Shown here one piece after another: positions 51,664 through 61,175 of a DNA stretch of 64,000 bases. Source of the DNA: Pseudomonas brassicacearum. GTDB taxonomy: Bacteria > Pseudomonadota > Gammaproteobacteria > Pseudomonadales > Pseudomonadaceae. Under the pieces are notes generated by a model, which saw only the letters and a program-made list of their open reading frames with translations, was not told the origin of the DNA and made no database searches. The first letter of the stretch is position 1, and each line of letters opens with the position of its first letter. Both the position numbers and the translations under genes were made by a program. The stretch covers positions 186,001 through 250,000 of the forward strand of contig NZ_MOBJ01000006.1 of the NCBI RefSeq assembly GCF_003732225.1, read 5' to 3'.

Positions 51664-53817
51664 ATGCAGCCGCTGATTCACTATTTCAAAATGGTCATGA
51701 ACCCTGGTCAGGCAACGTTGCTGTTTGCGTTGAGGACCATCGCGGCTGGCCTGTTGACCCTTTATCTGGCGTTTCTCTTCGACCTGGATCAGCCCAAATG
51801 GTCAATCATGACCGTGGTGATTGTCAGCCAGCCGTTGGGTGGCATGGCGTTGGCACGGAGTTTCGGTCAGATCATCGGCACCACTCTCGGTGCCGCTGTG
51901 GCGGTACTGATCATGGCGATTTTTCCGCAAGCGCCGCTGCCGTTCATTGTCACACTGGCGATATGGCTGGGGATTTGTACCGCCGGCGGCACATTGCTGC
52001 GTTACACCAGTTCCCAGGCGTTTGTGTTGAGCGGCTACACCGCGGTGGTCGTCGCGCTACTGGCTCAGCCCGATCAAGACAACACCTTGATGCTGGCCAT
52101 CACCCGGGTGACTGAAAACCTGCTGGCGGTGGCGTGTGTCTGTGTCGTGAGTTTGCTGACAGCACGGCCGGAAGCCGTGGCGCGCGGTTACTTCGCCAAG
52201 GTCGACCAATTGATCAAACTGACGGCGACTCACGCGGCGGCGGTGATTCGTACCGAAGAAAGCGAGGCCGATTTTCACCAACGGCAAATGAAACTCCTGG
52301 GCGAGATCAGCGCGCTGGAGGGCTTGCGTCGGCATTTGTATTTCGATGCGCCACGCTTGCGCGAGGCCAATGGTCTGGTGCAGTTGCTGGGTAACCAATT
52401 GGTGTTACTGAGTTCGCGGTTGACCGTCCTGCGCCATCAGCGGCTGCTGCTCAGTGAGCGCTGGAAAGGCGAGCTTCCTGAGGATATCCAGCGTTTGCGG
52501 GCAGAAGAACTGGCATTTCTTGATGAATTGGCCGTTCACGGGCGTGCGCTTTCGACTGAGTCTCGCCAGCACTTTAGCGCACTGCAGCAACGCTTCGACC
52601 GTCAGGCGCAAAAAGCCGAACAACGGGTCGAGGCGATGCCGGCGACCTTGCGCTCACTGGCCTGGGCGCTACGGTGGGAGCAGGCCCGGATGCTGCAGCA
52701 ACTGGAGCAGATTCTTGAGCTCAGCGAGGCGATACAGGAAGGGCGCATGGCCAGTTGTATTTACCGGGAGGGCCAGATCAATCCTTTGCACCTGGATTTC
52801 ACCCTGGCGACGATGAACGCTATTCGAGCGTTCACGGCATTGCTGGTTGGCGGTGTGATCTGGATCGAAACCGGTTGGGATGGCGCCCGTGCCGGGATGG
52901 TCCTGATAGGCATTCTCTGCTCGCTGATGGCGACGTTGCCCCGTCCGTTGCTGGCCAGCCTGAACTACGCCAGGGGGCTAGTGCTGGGATTGGTGGTATC
53001 GGCGCTCTACCAGTTCATGCTGGTGCCGGCGATTAACAGCTTCGAGTTGCTGGCGCTGATATTTACGCCACTGCTCTATGTGGTTGCCGTGGGATTGTCG
53101 AGCCCTGCGACCGCCGGCATCGGCATGGGGCTGGGGCTTTCGGGCTTTCTGATGATTGCTCCGCAGAACATCGGTATCGGGCAGAACACGGCAAGCCAGT
53201 GGTTCGAGTTTGCCGGCGCTTATAGCAGTGCGTGTGTGCTTGCAGTAATGGTTTACGCGTTGATTTTTCCCTTCAATCCGGCACTGCGGATCCGTCGATT
53301 GTTCAAGGAAAACCGCGAGCAGGTGTATGCCTTGCAGAAAGCCTCGGCCACCGATGAACAGCAATTCGCTTTTGAAAGTCGCATGGTCGACCGCTTGACC
53401 ATGATGTTGGGGGTATTGCCGGCCGCCAACAACCCGCGCTCGAACGAGCTTTTTGAAGCCAGCCTCGGGTGCATGGCATTCGGTGTGGCCTTGAAGCAAT
53501 TGAAACAGCAAAGCCTGAACCTCAGCAATGTCTTGCTGAACCAGCCAATGCGAGTCCGTCTACTGACCGCTGTACGCGAGGCGGGAAGACTGGTTGCCGG
53601 CCGGCGCGGTGTCGAGCTGGCGCCGTTGCTTAATGACTTGCGGATACTCGGTGATGAGCTCGACGACCTGCATGCCGATGGATCGCCGACCGCCCACGAC
53701 ACCTTGTGGTCGATATTCCGGATGCGCGTTTCGTTGTTGATTGTCGCAGCGTTTCTGGAGCGTTATCGCTCACTGCTGGTGCCATCAGAAGAAGGAGTAC
53801 CGGTTCTTGCCCATTGA
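51664..53817 (+). CDS. FUSC-family aromatic acid/fusaric acid efflux protein
   Basis: A 717-residue inner-membrane protein of the AaeB/FUSC family. Two blocks of about five or six helices (residues 15-165 and 375-535) each precede a cytosolic helical domain. The start FALRTIAAGLLTLYLAFLFD, then WSIMTVVIVSQPLGGMALA, is typical. With the following DUF1656 and HlyD genes it forms a tripartite-type efflux unit of the AaeB-AaeX-AaeA kind. Substrate is unknown, likely aromatic acids. Control gene is not adjacent. Confidence 0.88.
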   Translation: MQPLIHYFKMVMNPGQATLLFALRTIAAGLLTLYLAFLFDLDQPKWSIMTVVIVSQPLGGMALARSFGQIIGTTLGAAVAVLIMAIFPQAPLPFIVTLAIWLGICTAGGTLLRYTSSQAFVLSGYTAVVVALLAQPDQDNTLMLAITRVTENLLAVACVCVVSLLTARPEAVARGYFAKVDQLIKLTATHAAAVIRTEESEADFHQRQMKLLGEISALEGLRRHLYFDAPRLREANGLVQLLGNQLVLLSSRLTVLRHQRLLLSERWKGELPEDIQRLRAEELAFLDELAVHGRALSTESRQHFSALQQRFDRQAQKAEQRVEAMPATLRSLAWALRWEQARMLQQLEQILELSEAIQEGRMASCIYREGQINPLHLDFTLATMNAIRAFTALLVGGVIWIETGWDGARAGMVLIGILCSLMATLPRPLLASLNYARGLVLGLVVSALYQFMLVPAINSFELLALIFTPLLYVVAVGLSSPATAGIGMGLGLSGFLMIAPQNIGIGQNTASQWFEFAGAYSSACVLAVMVYALIFPFNPALRIRRLFKENREQVYALQKASATDEQQFAFESRMVDRLTMMLGVLPAANNPRSNELFEASLGCMAFGVALKQLKQQSLNLSNVLLNQPMRVRLLTAVREAGRLVAGRRGVELAPLLNDLRILGDELDDLHADGSPTAHDTLWSIFRMRVSLLIVAAFLERYRSLLVPSEEGVPVLAH

Positions 53818-54007
53818 TTTCGAAATAGGCGGTGTCTACTTGCCTCCGATCGCCCAGGCCTTGTTACTGGCGCTGCCGATCTTTTTGTTACTGGACTGGG
53901 CCCTGCGCCGTGTCGGCCTGTTGCGTTTGGTCTGGCATGAGGCGCTGTTCGAGGGCGCGTTGTACGCGTGCGTCTGCGCGACCGTGATTCTGCTGATGGG
54001 AGCTTGA
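53807..54007 (+). CDS. DUF1656 small membrane protein (AaeX-like)
   Basis: A 66-residue protein with two hydrophobic helices and the family opening PIDFEIGGVYLPPIAQALLL. The start is the TTG at 53807, with AGGAG properly spaced; it overlaps the FUSC stop by 11 bases. The stop overlaps the next start (TGATG). Such proteins always lie between the FUSC and membrane-fusion genes; their role is unclear. Confidence 0.85.
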   Translation: MPIDFEIGGVYLPPIAQALLLALPIFLLLDWALRRVGLLRLVWHEALFEGALYACVCATVILLMGA

Positions 54008-54966
54008 TGACGTTGAAGAAAATCCTCGCTCAAAGCTTGACCCTGATAGTGGTAGTGCTGGCCATCGTGCTTGGCTGGTTTGCCTGGGAGCATTACACCC
54101 GCGCGCCCTGGACTCGCGATGCACGGGTTCGCGCCGACGTGGTGACACTCTCCGCTGACGTGTCCGGGCGCATCGTCGGTCTGCATGTCCAGGACAATCA
54201 GCATGTAACGAAGGGCGACCTGCTGCTGGAAATCGACCCGGCCCGCTATACGCTGGCGGTCGAACGTGCCAAGCGTTCGGTGGAGGTCGCCAAGGCCGCT
54301 TTGGGTCAGTCACACGCCGCGATTGTTGCCAGTGATGCGTTGCTTAAGCAGCGCCAGAGCGAAGAGCAGCGGCGGCGTACCCTCAAGCAGAAGTTTGCGG
54401 TTTCGGGGGAAGAGTGGGAGAAGTCCAGCACTGAAGTGGCGGTGGCACAGGCAGACCTGCTGCGCAATCAAGCCAATCTGGGGTTGGCTCAAGCCAATGT
54501 GCAGCTGGCGATTGCCGCGTTGACCCAGGCCGAACTGGATTTACAGCGCACCCGGGTCGAGGCCCCGGTCAGTGGTTACGTCACCAACCTGCTGACCCGT
54601 CAGGGGGATTATGCCGCTGCCGGCAGCGCGCTGTTGGCACTGGTCGACAGCGATTCGTTTTATGTCAGTGGCTACTTTGAAGAAACCAAGTTGCCGCGAA
54701 TCGAGGAGGGTGCTCGGGTCCGGATTCAGCTGATGAGTGGTGAAACCTTTGGCGGCAGGGTCCAAAGCATCGCGTTCGCCATTGCTGACCGGGAGAACTC
54801 GCCGGGCAGCCGACTGTTGGCCAGCATCAATCCCAGCTACACCTGGGTCAAACTGGCACAACGGGTGCCGGTACGGATCGATATCGACGCCGACTATGCG
54901 GGCAAAAACCGCCTGCGCGCGGGCACCACCGCAACAGTGACGGTTCTGGAAACCACCAAACCGTAG
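54007..54966 (+). CDS. HlyD-type membrane fusion protein (AaeA/EmrA-like)
   Basis: A 319-residue periplasmic adaptor. An N-terminal helix (SLTLIVVVLAIVLGWFAWEH) is followed by TRDARVRADVVTLSADVSGR (half lipoyl), a helical hairpin at about 90-180, and APVSGYVTNLLTRQGDYAAA (second half lipoyl). A beta-barrel region ends the protein. The start at 54007 overlaps the DUF1656 stop by one base. It links the FUSC pump to an outer-membrane channel that is not encoded in this operon. Confidence 0.9.
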   Translation: MTLKKILAQSLTLIVVVLAIVLGWFAWEHYTRAPWTRDARVRADVVTLSADVSGRIVGLHVQDNQHVTKGDLLLEIDPARYTLAVERAKRSVEVAKAALGQSHAAIVASDALLKQRQSEEQRRRTLKQKFAVSGEEWEKSSTEVAVAQADLLRNQANLGLAQANVQLAIAALTQAELDLQRTRVEAPVSGYVTNLLTRQGDYAAAGSALLALVDSDSFYVSGYFEETKLPRIEEGARVRIQLMSGETFGGRVQSIAFAIADRENSPGSRLLASINPSYTWVKLAQRVPVRIDIDADYAGKNRLRAGTTATVTVLETTKP

Positions 54967-55029
54967 AAGCATGGCTTGCCCGCGATGGCATAGGTATCTA
55001 CACATCTCTGATGACCGCCAGATCTCTCG

Positions 55030-55110
55030 TAGGAGCTGCCGCAGGCTGCGATCTTTTGGCGTCTGCAAGGAGTCGAAGATCAAAAGATCGCAGCCTGCGG
55101 CAGCTCCTAC
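55030..55110. repeat. REP palindrome, family B
   Basis: GTAGGAGCTGCCGCAGGCTGCGATC with an inverted copy 30 bases on, both with the variant CGCAGGC where other copies have CGAAGGC. Lies between the convergent HlyD and oprN genes. Confidence 0.85.
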
Positions 55111-55130
55111 AGGTGATCCGTGAAGAACCA

Positions 55131-55170
55131 AAAAAAAGCCCCGCGACCGAATGAGGCGCGGGGCAAAAAA
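55131..55170. terminator. Bidirectional rho-independent terminator
   Basis: GCCCCGCG pairs with CGCGGGGC over an 11-base loop, with seven A before and six A after. Reading on the minus strand the stem is followed by a T-run, so it ends mexEF-oprN. It can also act on the opposite strand in part. Confidence 0.85.
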
Positions 55171-55209
55171 ATTGGTTGGTTGCGGCCAACCAAAGGAGCT
55201 CTTGAAGGG

Positions 55210-56631
55210 TTACTTGCTGGCGACCGTCTCGGGTTGCCAGCCACCGCCGAGCGCCTTGTAGATGGCGACGATGCCACGGTAAAGATCAACCTCGGCCTGG
55301 GCCTGGGAGTCCTCGGCCGCCAGGCGTTCACGTTGCGCGTCGAGCAGCACCAGGAAATCCGCGGTGCCTTCACGGTAGCGAATTTGTGCCAGGTCAGCCG
55401 CGGCACGGCTCGACTCACTCTGACGAATCAGCGAGATCAGGCGTTGCTGACGTTTACCGTAATCGGAGAAGGCGTTCTCCGACTCTTCCAACGCTAACAA
55501 CACTTGCTGCTCATAGGTCGCCAGGGCGCCTTCGGCGTTAGCATCGGCTGCCCGCAAACGAGCGCGTACGCTGCCCAGGTCGAACGCTGCCCAGGTAATG
55601 CTTGGGCCGAGCGCCCAGGCGCTGGCTGCCGACGAGCCGATCTGCGAACCACGTCCGGCGGTGAAGCCGAGGAAACCGCTGAGGCTGACCCGTGGGAACA
55701 GATCGGCCTTGGCCACGCCGATGCGGGCGGTGGCGGCGGCCAGTTTGCGTTCGGCACTACGGATATCTGGACGGCGTTGCAGCAGCTCACCCGGATCACC
55801 AATCGGCAAGGCCTTGGCAATCGCCGGCAAGTTGGCCGGGCTGAGGTCGACGGTCAGCTTGTCCGGGCGCTCACCCAGCAGGGTGGCGATGCGGTTGCGT
55901 TGGCGTGCCTGCACCTCTTGCAGTTGCGGCACACTGGCTTCGACAGCAGCGAGGCGGGCATCAGCGCGAACCACATCGAGCTGATCACCGACGCCGGCAT
56001 CACGCAGGCTTACGGTGATCTTGCTCGATTCTTGCTGGTTCTTCAGGTTGGCCAGCGCGATTTTTTCCCGCAGTTGCGCACCGCGCAGTTGACCGTAAGC
56101 GTCCACCAGTTCGGCAATCATGCTGACTTGCAGTTGGTACAGATCGGCTTCGGCCACTTGCTGATCGGCATCGGCCGCTTCCAGATTGCGCTGGATACGG
56201 CCGAACAGATCCACTTCCCAGGCCATGTCCAGGCCCAGGTCATAACGCTCGCTGTTGACGCGGTCGGTGGTCTGGCCGGGAATCTGGCCCTTGGCCAAAT
56301 CGCTGCTGGCGCGGGCGGTCACGTTGGGTGTGGTCTGGGTGGCCGCGTCATCACGAAACGCACGAGACGCCTTCAAGCGGGCATACGCCACTCGCAGATC
56401 ACGGTTGCCCTGCAACGACTGGGTCACCAACTGATTGAGGACCGGGTCGTCGAACTGCTTCCACCAGATACCTTCGAAGCGTGCGCGGTCGAAGTTCTTC
56501 TGACCGTTTGCGCCGTCGGTGGCGGCCGTGATGTTGGCCGCCGCAGTAAGCGGCGTCTTGTAGTCCGGGCCTACGGCACAGGCACTCAGGGCCAGTACCA
56601 GCAAGCTCGGCAGGAAGACTTTCAGACTCAT
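55210..56631 (-). CDS. oprN: RND efflux outer-membrane channel (OprN type)
   Basis: A 473-residue outer-membrane factor of the TolC/OprM family. A lipoprotein signal peptide ends LVLALSACAVGPDYKTP, with the cysteine acylated. Two repeats of the channel follow, marked by VAYARLKASRAFRDDAA and later AERKLAAATARIGVAKADLF and PRVSLSGFLGF. The gene overlaps the pump gene by four bases. It forms the outer exit of the mexEF-oprN system. Confidence 0.88.
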   Translation of the reverse strand: MSLKVFLPSLLVLALSACAVGPDYKTPLTAAANITAATDGANGQKNFDRARFEGIWWKQFDDPVLNQLVTQSLQGNRDLRVAYARLKASRAFRDDAATQTTPNVTARASSDLAKGQIPGQTTDRVNSERYDLGLDMAWEVDLFGRIQRNLEAADADQQVAEADLYQLQVSMIAELVDAYGQLRGAQLREKIALANLKNQQESSKITVSLRDAGVGDQLDVVRADARLAAVEASVPQLQEVQARQRNRIATLLGERPDKLTVDLSPANLPAIAKALPIGDPGELLQRRPDIRSAERKLAAATARIGVAKADLFPRVSLSGFLGFTAGRGSQIGSSAASAWALGPSITWAAFDLGSVRARLRAADANAEGALATYEQQVLLALEESENAFSDYGKRQQRLISLIRQSESSRAAADLAQIRYREGTADFLVLLDAQRERLAAEDSQAQAEVDLYRGIVAIYKALGGGWQPETVASK

Positions 56632-59600
56632 TGTTGCGCCTCCAGTTTCAGGGCCTTGGCCGCTTTGCGTGCTTCGCCGCGCTCCACAAAACGACGGATC
56701 AATATGTAGAACACTGGCGTCAGCAACAGACCGAAGAAGGTCACCCCGAGCATCCCGGAGAACACCGCCACACCCATGGCATGACGCATTTCTGCACCGG
56801 CACCGCTGGAGAACACCAGAGGCACCACACCCATGATGAAGGCGAAGGAGGTCATCAGGATCGGCCGCAGACGCAGACGGCAGGCTTCCAGTACCGCGCT
56901 GAGCGAGTCCATACCTTCCTCTTGCTTGTCCTTGGCGAACTCGACGATCAGGATCGCGTTCTTACAGGCCAGCCCCACCAGTACGATCAAACCGATCTGG
57001 GTGAAGATGTTGTTGTCGCTACCGGACAGAATCACCCCGGTAATCGCTGACAGCAGCGTCATCGGTACGATCAGGATCACCGCCAGTGGCAGGCTCCAGC
57101 TCTCGTATTGCGCGGCCAGTACCAGGAACGCCAGCAGTACGCAGAGCGGGAACACGAACAACGCAGTGTTGCCGGACAGAATCTGCTGGTAGGTCAGGTC
57201 GGTCCACTCGTAGGTCATGCCGTTAGGCAGTTCGTCCTTGAGCAGTTTCTCGATGGCCTGTTGCGCTTGGCCGGAACTGTAGCCGGGGGCGGCAGCACCG
57301 TTGATTTCAGCGGTGATAAAGCCGTTGTAGTGCATCACGCGGTCCGGCCCCGAGGTGTCGCTGACCTTGATGAAGGTCGCCAGCGGGATCATCTCGCCTT
57401 TGTTGTTGCGCACTTTCAGCTGACCGATCTGATCCGGTTCGAGGCGGAACTGCTGCTCGGCCTGAACGTTGACCTGATAGGTGCGACCGAAGCGGTTGAA
57501 GTCGTTGGCATACAACGAACCCAGATAGATCTGCAGGGTGTCGAAGATGTCGCTGACGGCCACGCCGTGGGTCTTGGCTTTTTCACGGTCGATGGCGGCA
57601 TCGACCTGTGGCACGTTCACGGTATAGCTGGTGAACAGCCCGGCCAGTTCCGGCACGCTGCGGCTCTTGGTAATGATGTTCATGGTTTCTTTATACAGCT
57701 CGTCATAGCCCAGGTTGCCCCGGTCTTCGATCTGCAGGCGGAAACCACCGATGGTGCCCAGGCCTTGTACTGGCGGCGGCGGGAAGATCGCCATGTAGGC
57801 TTCCTGAATCCCGGCGTATTGGCCATTCAAGGCACCGGCAATCGCACCGGCCGACTGGCTTGGGTCCTTGCGTTGGTCGAACGGTTTCAGGGTCACGAAT
57901 ACGATGCCGGCATTCGGGCTGTTGGTGAAGCCGTTGATCGACAGGCCCGGGAAGGCCACTGCGCTTTCCACGCCAGGCTGTTTCAGGGCCAGGTCGGACA
58001 TGCGCTTGATCACATCTTCAGTACGGTCCAGGCTCGCCGCGTCCGGCAGTTGGGCGAAGGCCACCAGGTATTGCTTGTCCTGGCCCGGCACGAAACCGGT
58101 CGGTGTGCTGGAGAAACCGAGGAACGTCAACGCCATCAGGCCGGCGTACAGCAGCAGGGCGATGCCGCTGCTGCGGATCACACGACCCACGGTGCCTACG
58201 TAGCTATGGCTGGCACGATCAAAGAAGCGGTTGAACGGACGGAACAACCAGCCACCGAAGATCCCGTCGAGGACTTTCGAGAAGCGGTCCTTGGGCGCGT
58301 CATGGCTTTTGAGCAAGACAGCAGCCAAGGCTGGCGACAGGGTCAGCGAGTTGAAGGCCGAGATCACCGTGGAAATCGCGATGGTCAAGGCGAACTGCTT
58401 GTAGAACTGCCCGGTCAACCCGGAGATGAATGCCGCCGGGATAAACACCGCACACAGCACCAGCGCGGTGGCGATGATCGGGCCGGTTACTTCACGCATG
58501 GCACGCTTGGTCGCTTCGACTGGCGTGAGCCCCAGACCGATGTTTCGTTCGACGTTTTCCACCACCACGATGGCGTCGTCGACCACGATGCCGATGGCCA
58601 ATACCAATCCGAACAACGACAGCGCGTTAAGCGAGAAGCCGAACAGGTGCATCACTGCGAACGTACCGATCAGCGATACCGGTACCGCCACCAACGGAAT
58701 GATCGAGGCGCGCCAGGTTTGCAGGAACAGGATCACCACCAGCACCACCAGAATCAGTGCTTCGAACAGTGTGTGCACCACAGCCTCGATGGAACCACGA
58801 ACGAAAATCGTCGGGTCATACACGATGCTGAAGTCCATGCCTTCGGGGAAGCTCTTCTTCAGCTCGGCCATTTTGGCCCGCACTTCGTTGGAGATCTCGA
58901 TAGCGTTGGAGCCCGGACGCTGGAAGATCGGGATCGCCACGGCCGGTTGGTTGTTCAGCAGGGAGCGCAAGGCGTACTGACTGGAACCCAGTTCGACGCG
59001 AGCAATGTCTTTGAGGCGAGTGATTTCACCGTTTTCGCCGGAGCGAATAATGATGTTCTCGAACTCTTCCTCGGAGACCAGGCGACCTTGAGTGTTGACC
59101 GAGAGCTGGAACGCGGTGGCGTTCGGCGCAGGCGGAGCACCCAGGGCACCGGCAGCAACCTGACGGTTCTGCTCGCGAATCGCGTTGACCACATCGGTCG
59201 CGGTCAGGTTACGCGAAGCGGTCTTGTTCGGATCGAGCCAGACCCGCAGCGAGTAGTCGCCCATACCGAACAGTTGCACGTCACCGACACCGCCCAACCG
59301 CGCCAGCTCATCCTTGATGTTGAGCAGGGCATAGTTGGACAGGTAGAGCATGTCGTAGCGTTTGTCCGGCGAGGTCAAGTGCACAACCATGGTCAGGTCG
59401 GGCGAGGCCTTGTCCACCGTGATACCGATCCGGGTCACTTCTGCGGGCAGCTTGGGCTCGGAGCGGGTGACGCGGTTCTGCACCTGCACCTGAGCGTTGT
59501 CCAGGTCGGTGCCCAGCGCAAAGGTGATGGTCAGGGTGATCTTGCCGTCAGCGGTGGACTGCGAGGACATGTACAGCATGTTCTCGACGCCGGTGATGGC

Positions 59601-59807
59601 TTGCTCCAGCGGAGCGGCAACGGTTTCACCGATGACTTTGGGGTTGGCACCCGGGAAGTTGGCGCGAACCACCACGGTCGGTGGCACGACTTCCGGGTAT
59701 TCGCTGATCGGTAGCTGGAACAGCGAGATGCTGCCGGCGATCAGGATCAGCAGCGAGAGCACCGCTGCGAAGATCGGCCGTGAAATGAAGAATTGGGAAA
59801 AATTCAT
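56628..59807 (-). CDS. mexF: RND multidrug efflux pump, MexF type
   Basis: A 1059-residue proton-driven RND pump with 12 membrane helices. It opens MNFSQFFISRPIFAAVLSLL, as MexF does. The proton-relay aspartates are in GIVVDDAIVVVENVERN (helix 4). Large periplasmic loops follow helices 1 and 7. The wording along the chain is closest to MexF, which exports chloramphenicol, fluoroquinolones, trimethoprim and related compounds. It lies 15 bases after mexE and overlaps oprN by four bases. Confidence 0.93.
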   Translation of the reverse strand: MNFSQFFISRPIFAAVLSLLILIAGSISLFQLPISEYPEVVPPTVVVRANFPGANPKVIGETVAAPLEQAITGVENMLYMSSQSTADGKITLTITFALGTDLDNAQVQVQNRVTRSEPKLPAEVTRIGITVDKASPDLTMVVHLTSPDKRYDMLYLSNYALLNIKDELARLGGVGDVQLFGMGDYSLRVWLDPNKTASRNLTATDVVNAIREQNRQVAAGALGAPPAPNATAFQLSVNTQGRLVSEEEFENIIIRSGENGEITRLKDIARVELGSSQYALRSLLNNQPAVAIPIFQRPGSNAIEISNEVRAKMAELKKSFPEGMDFSIVYDPTIFVRGSIEAVVHTLFEALILVVLVVILFLQTWRASIIPLVAVPVSLIGTFAVMHLFGFSLNALSLFGLVLAIGIVVDDAIVVVENVERNIGLGLTPVEATKRAMREVTGPIIATALVLCAVFIPAAFISGLTGQFYKQFALTIAISTVISAFNSLTLSPALAAVLLKSHDAPKDRFSKVLDGIFGGWLFRPFNRFFDRASHSYVGTVGRVIRSSGIALLLYAGLMALTFLGFSSTPTGFVPGQDKQYLVAFAQLPDAASLDRTEDVIKRMSDLALKQPGVESAVAFPGLSINGFTNSPNAGIVFVTLKPFDQRKDPSQSAGAIAGALNGQYAGIQEAYMAIFPPPPVQGLGTIGGFRLQIEDRGNLGYDELYKETMNIITKSRSVPELAGLFTSYTVNVPQVDAAIDREKAKTHGVAVSDIFDTLQIYLGSLYANDFNRFGRTYQVNVQAEQQFRLEPDQIGQLKVRNNKGEMIPLATFIKVSDTSGPDRVMHYNGFITAEINGAAAPGYSSGQAQQAIEKLLKDELPNGMTYEWTDLTYQQILSGNTALFVFPLCVLLAFLVLAAQYESWSLPLAVILIVPMTLLSAITGVILSGSDNNIFTQIGLIVLVGLACKNAILIVEFAKDKQEEGMDSLSAVLEACRLRLRPILMTSFAFIMGVVPLVFSSGAGAEMRHAMGVAVFSGMLGVTFFGLLLTPVFYILIRRFVERGEARKAAKALKLEAQQ

Positions 59808-59822
59808 CGGAGTTGTCGTCCC

Positions 59823-61076
59823 TTAACCGCGTGGAGTCGCAGCGGCGAGTTTCACAGCCGTACCCGGCGCAACCTTGGCAGGTGCGACTTGGGGCAGGTT
59901 GCTGGCTTCAAGCGCTTGACGTTGTTGAGCAAGGGCCGCGAGGGTTTCCTGGCTGGCCATCGGAATCACTTCAGGCGTCACCGGGGAACCCGGACGCACC
60001 CGTTGCAAACCCTTGACGATGATCGTGTCGTCCTTGCTCAGGCCGCTGCGCACGATGCGCAATCCTTCGATCTTCGGCCCCAGTTCGACGGCGCGATAAG
60101 CCGATTTGTTGTCGGCGTCCATCACCAGTACGAACTTTTTACCAAGATCGGTACCGACGGCTTCGTCGTTGATCAGCACGGCGGAATAGGTCCCGCTGCC
60201 CACCAGTTTCAGGCGAGCGTAGAGGCCGGGGGTGTATTCGCCCTTGCTGTTATCAAACACCGCGCGACCACGAATGGTGCCGGTTTTCGGGTTGACCTGG
60301 TTGTCGACGAAGTTCATCTGGCCCAGGTGTGGGTTGCCTTCTTCATTGGACAGGCCAAGGTAAACCGGAGTGGTTTGACCGCGTTGGCCCTGGCGGGCGA
60401 GCTGGGTGTACTTGAGGTACACACGCTCATCGGCGTCGAAGTAGGCGTAAATCTTGTCGGTGGAGACCACGCTGGTCAGCGCGGTGACATCAGCGGTGAC
60501 CAGGTTGCCGGCGGTGATTTCGGCACGGCTGACGCGGCCGCTGATCGGTGCGGTGACGCGGGTGAAACTGAGGTTCAGTTTGGCCAGGTCCAGTTGCGCC
60601 TGGATGGCGCCGACTGCGGCTCGAGCTTCTTGGGCGGCGCTGCTGCGCGAGTCGGCCAGTTCTGCGGAAATCGCGTTGCTGGTGCGCAGGCGTTCACCGC
60701 GTTGGGCTTCATTTTCGCTGCGGGTAGCATTGGCGCGGCCCTGGGCAACCAGGGCTTCAAGGCGGCGGACCTCAGCCTGGAACGGTCGAGGATCGATCTG
60801 GAACAGCAGGTCGCCTTTTTTCACCAGTGCACCTTCGGTGAAAGCGACTTCATCGATCTGGCCAGACACCCGAGGACGAATCTCGACGGTTTCCGGTGCT
60901 TCGAGGCGGCCGGTGAAGTCGTCCCATTCGTTGACCGGTTGTTCCAGCACCTTGGCCACGCTGACTTTGGCCGCAGGCATGGCGGCAGCGGTGCCCGGGG
61001 TCTTGCCGCAGGCGCTCATCACCAGCAAGGCCAGAACGGCCAAGGGGAAGCGCAAATGTTTGAGTGACTGTTCCAT
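59823..61076 (-). CDS. mexE: RND efflux membrane fusion protein, MexE type
   Basis: A 417-residue lipoprotein adaptor. The signal peptide ends LALLVMSACGKTP; the first lipoyl half is RPRVSGQIDEVAFTEGALVK, the second is FTRVTAPISGRVSRAEITAG, and VYAYFDADERVYLKY-like wording (KIYAYFDADERVYLKYTQLA) is shared with MexE. The start at 61076 is preferred to a much earlier ATG because the signal peptide begins here. It is the first gene of mexEF-oprN. The usual activator gene mexT is not adjacent. Confidence 0.92.
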   Translation of the reverse strand: MEQSLKHLRFPLAVLALLVMSACGKTPGTAAAMPAAKVSVAKVLEQPVNEWDDFTGRLEAPETVEIRPRVSGQIDEVAFTEGALVKKGDLLFQIDPRPFQAEVRRLEALVAQGRANATRSENEAQRGERLRTSNAISAELADSRSSAAQEARAAVGAIQAQLDLAKLNLSFTRVTAPISGRVSRAEITAGNLVTADVTALTSVVSTDKIYAYFDADERVYLKYTQLARQGQRGQTTPVYLGLSNEEGNPHLGQMNFVDNQVNPKTGTIRGRAVFDNSKGEYTPGLYARLKLVGSGTYSAVLINDEAVGTDLGKKFVLVMDADNKSAYRAVELGPKIEGLRIVRSGLSKDDTIIVKGLQRVRPGSPVTPEVIPMASQETLAALAQQRQALEASNLPQVAPAKVAPGTAVKLAAATPRG

Positions 61077-61160
61077 GGATGCATCCGCCAATTGTATTGA
61101 GATGGACGGATGATGCTCGGCGGGCTTGTATCTCACGAATCGAATGAAGCAAAGGTAACT

Positions 61161-61175
61161 ATCATTCGGAATGAT
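61161..61175 (-). promoter_or_regulatory. Palindromic operator candidate upstream of mexE
   Basis: ATCATTCGGAATGAT is a perfect 7-bp inverted repeat about a central base, 85 to 99 bases upstream of the mexE ATG. It also reads ATC-N9-GAT, the form of a nod-box half used by LysR regulators such as MexT. A regulator site for the pump operon is likely. Confidence 0.5.

Noticed and set aside
55504..56709. 401-codon open frame on the plus strand
   Set aside because: Antisense to oprN, with no start signal.
57108..59714. 868-codon open frame on the plus strand
   Set aside because: It is exactly antisense to mexF and arises from the GC-rich codon use of that gene. The translation is low in normal protein features and has no ribosome site.
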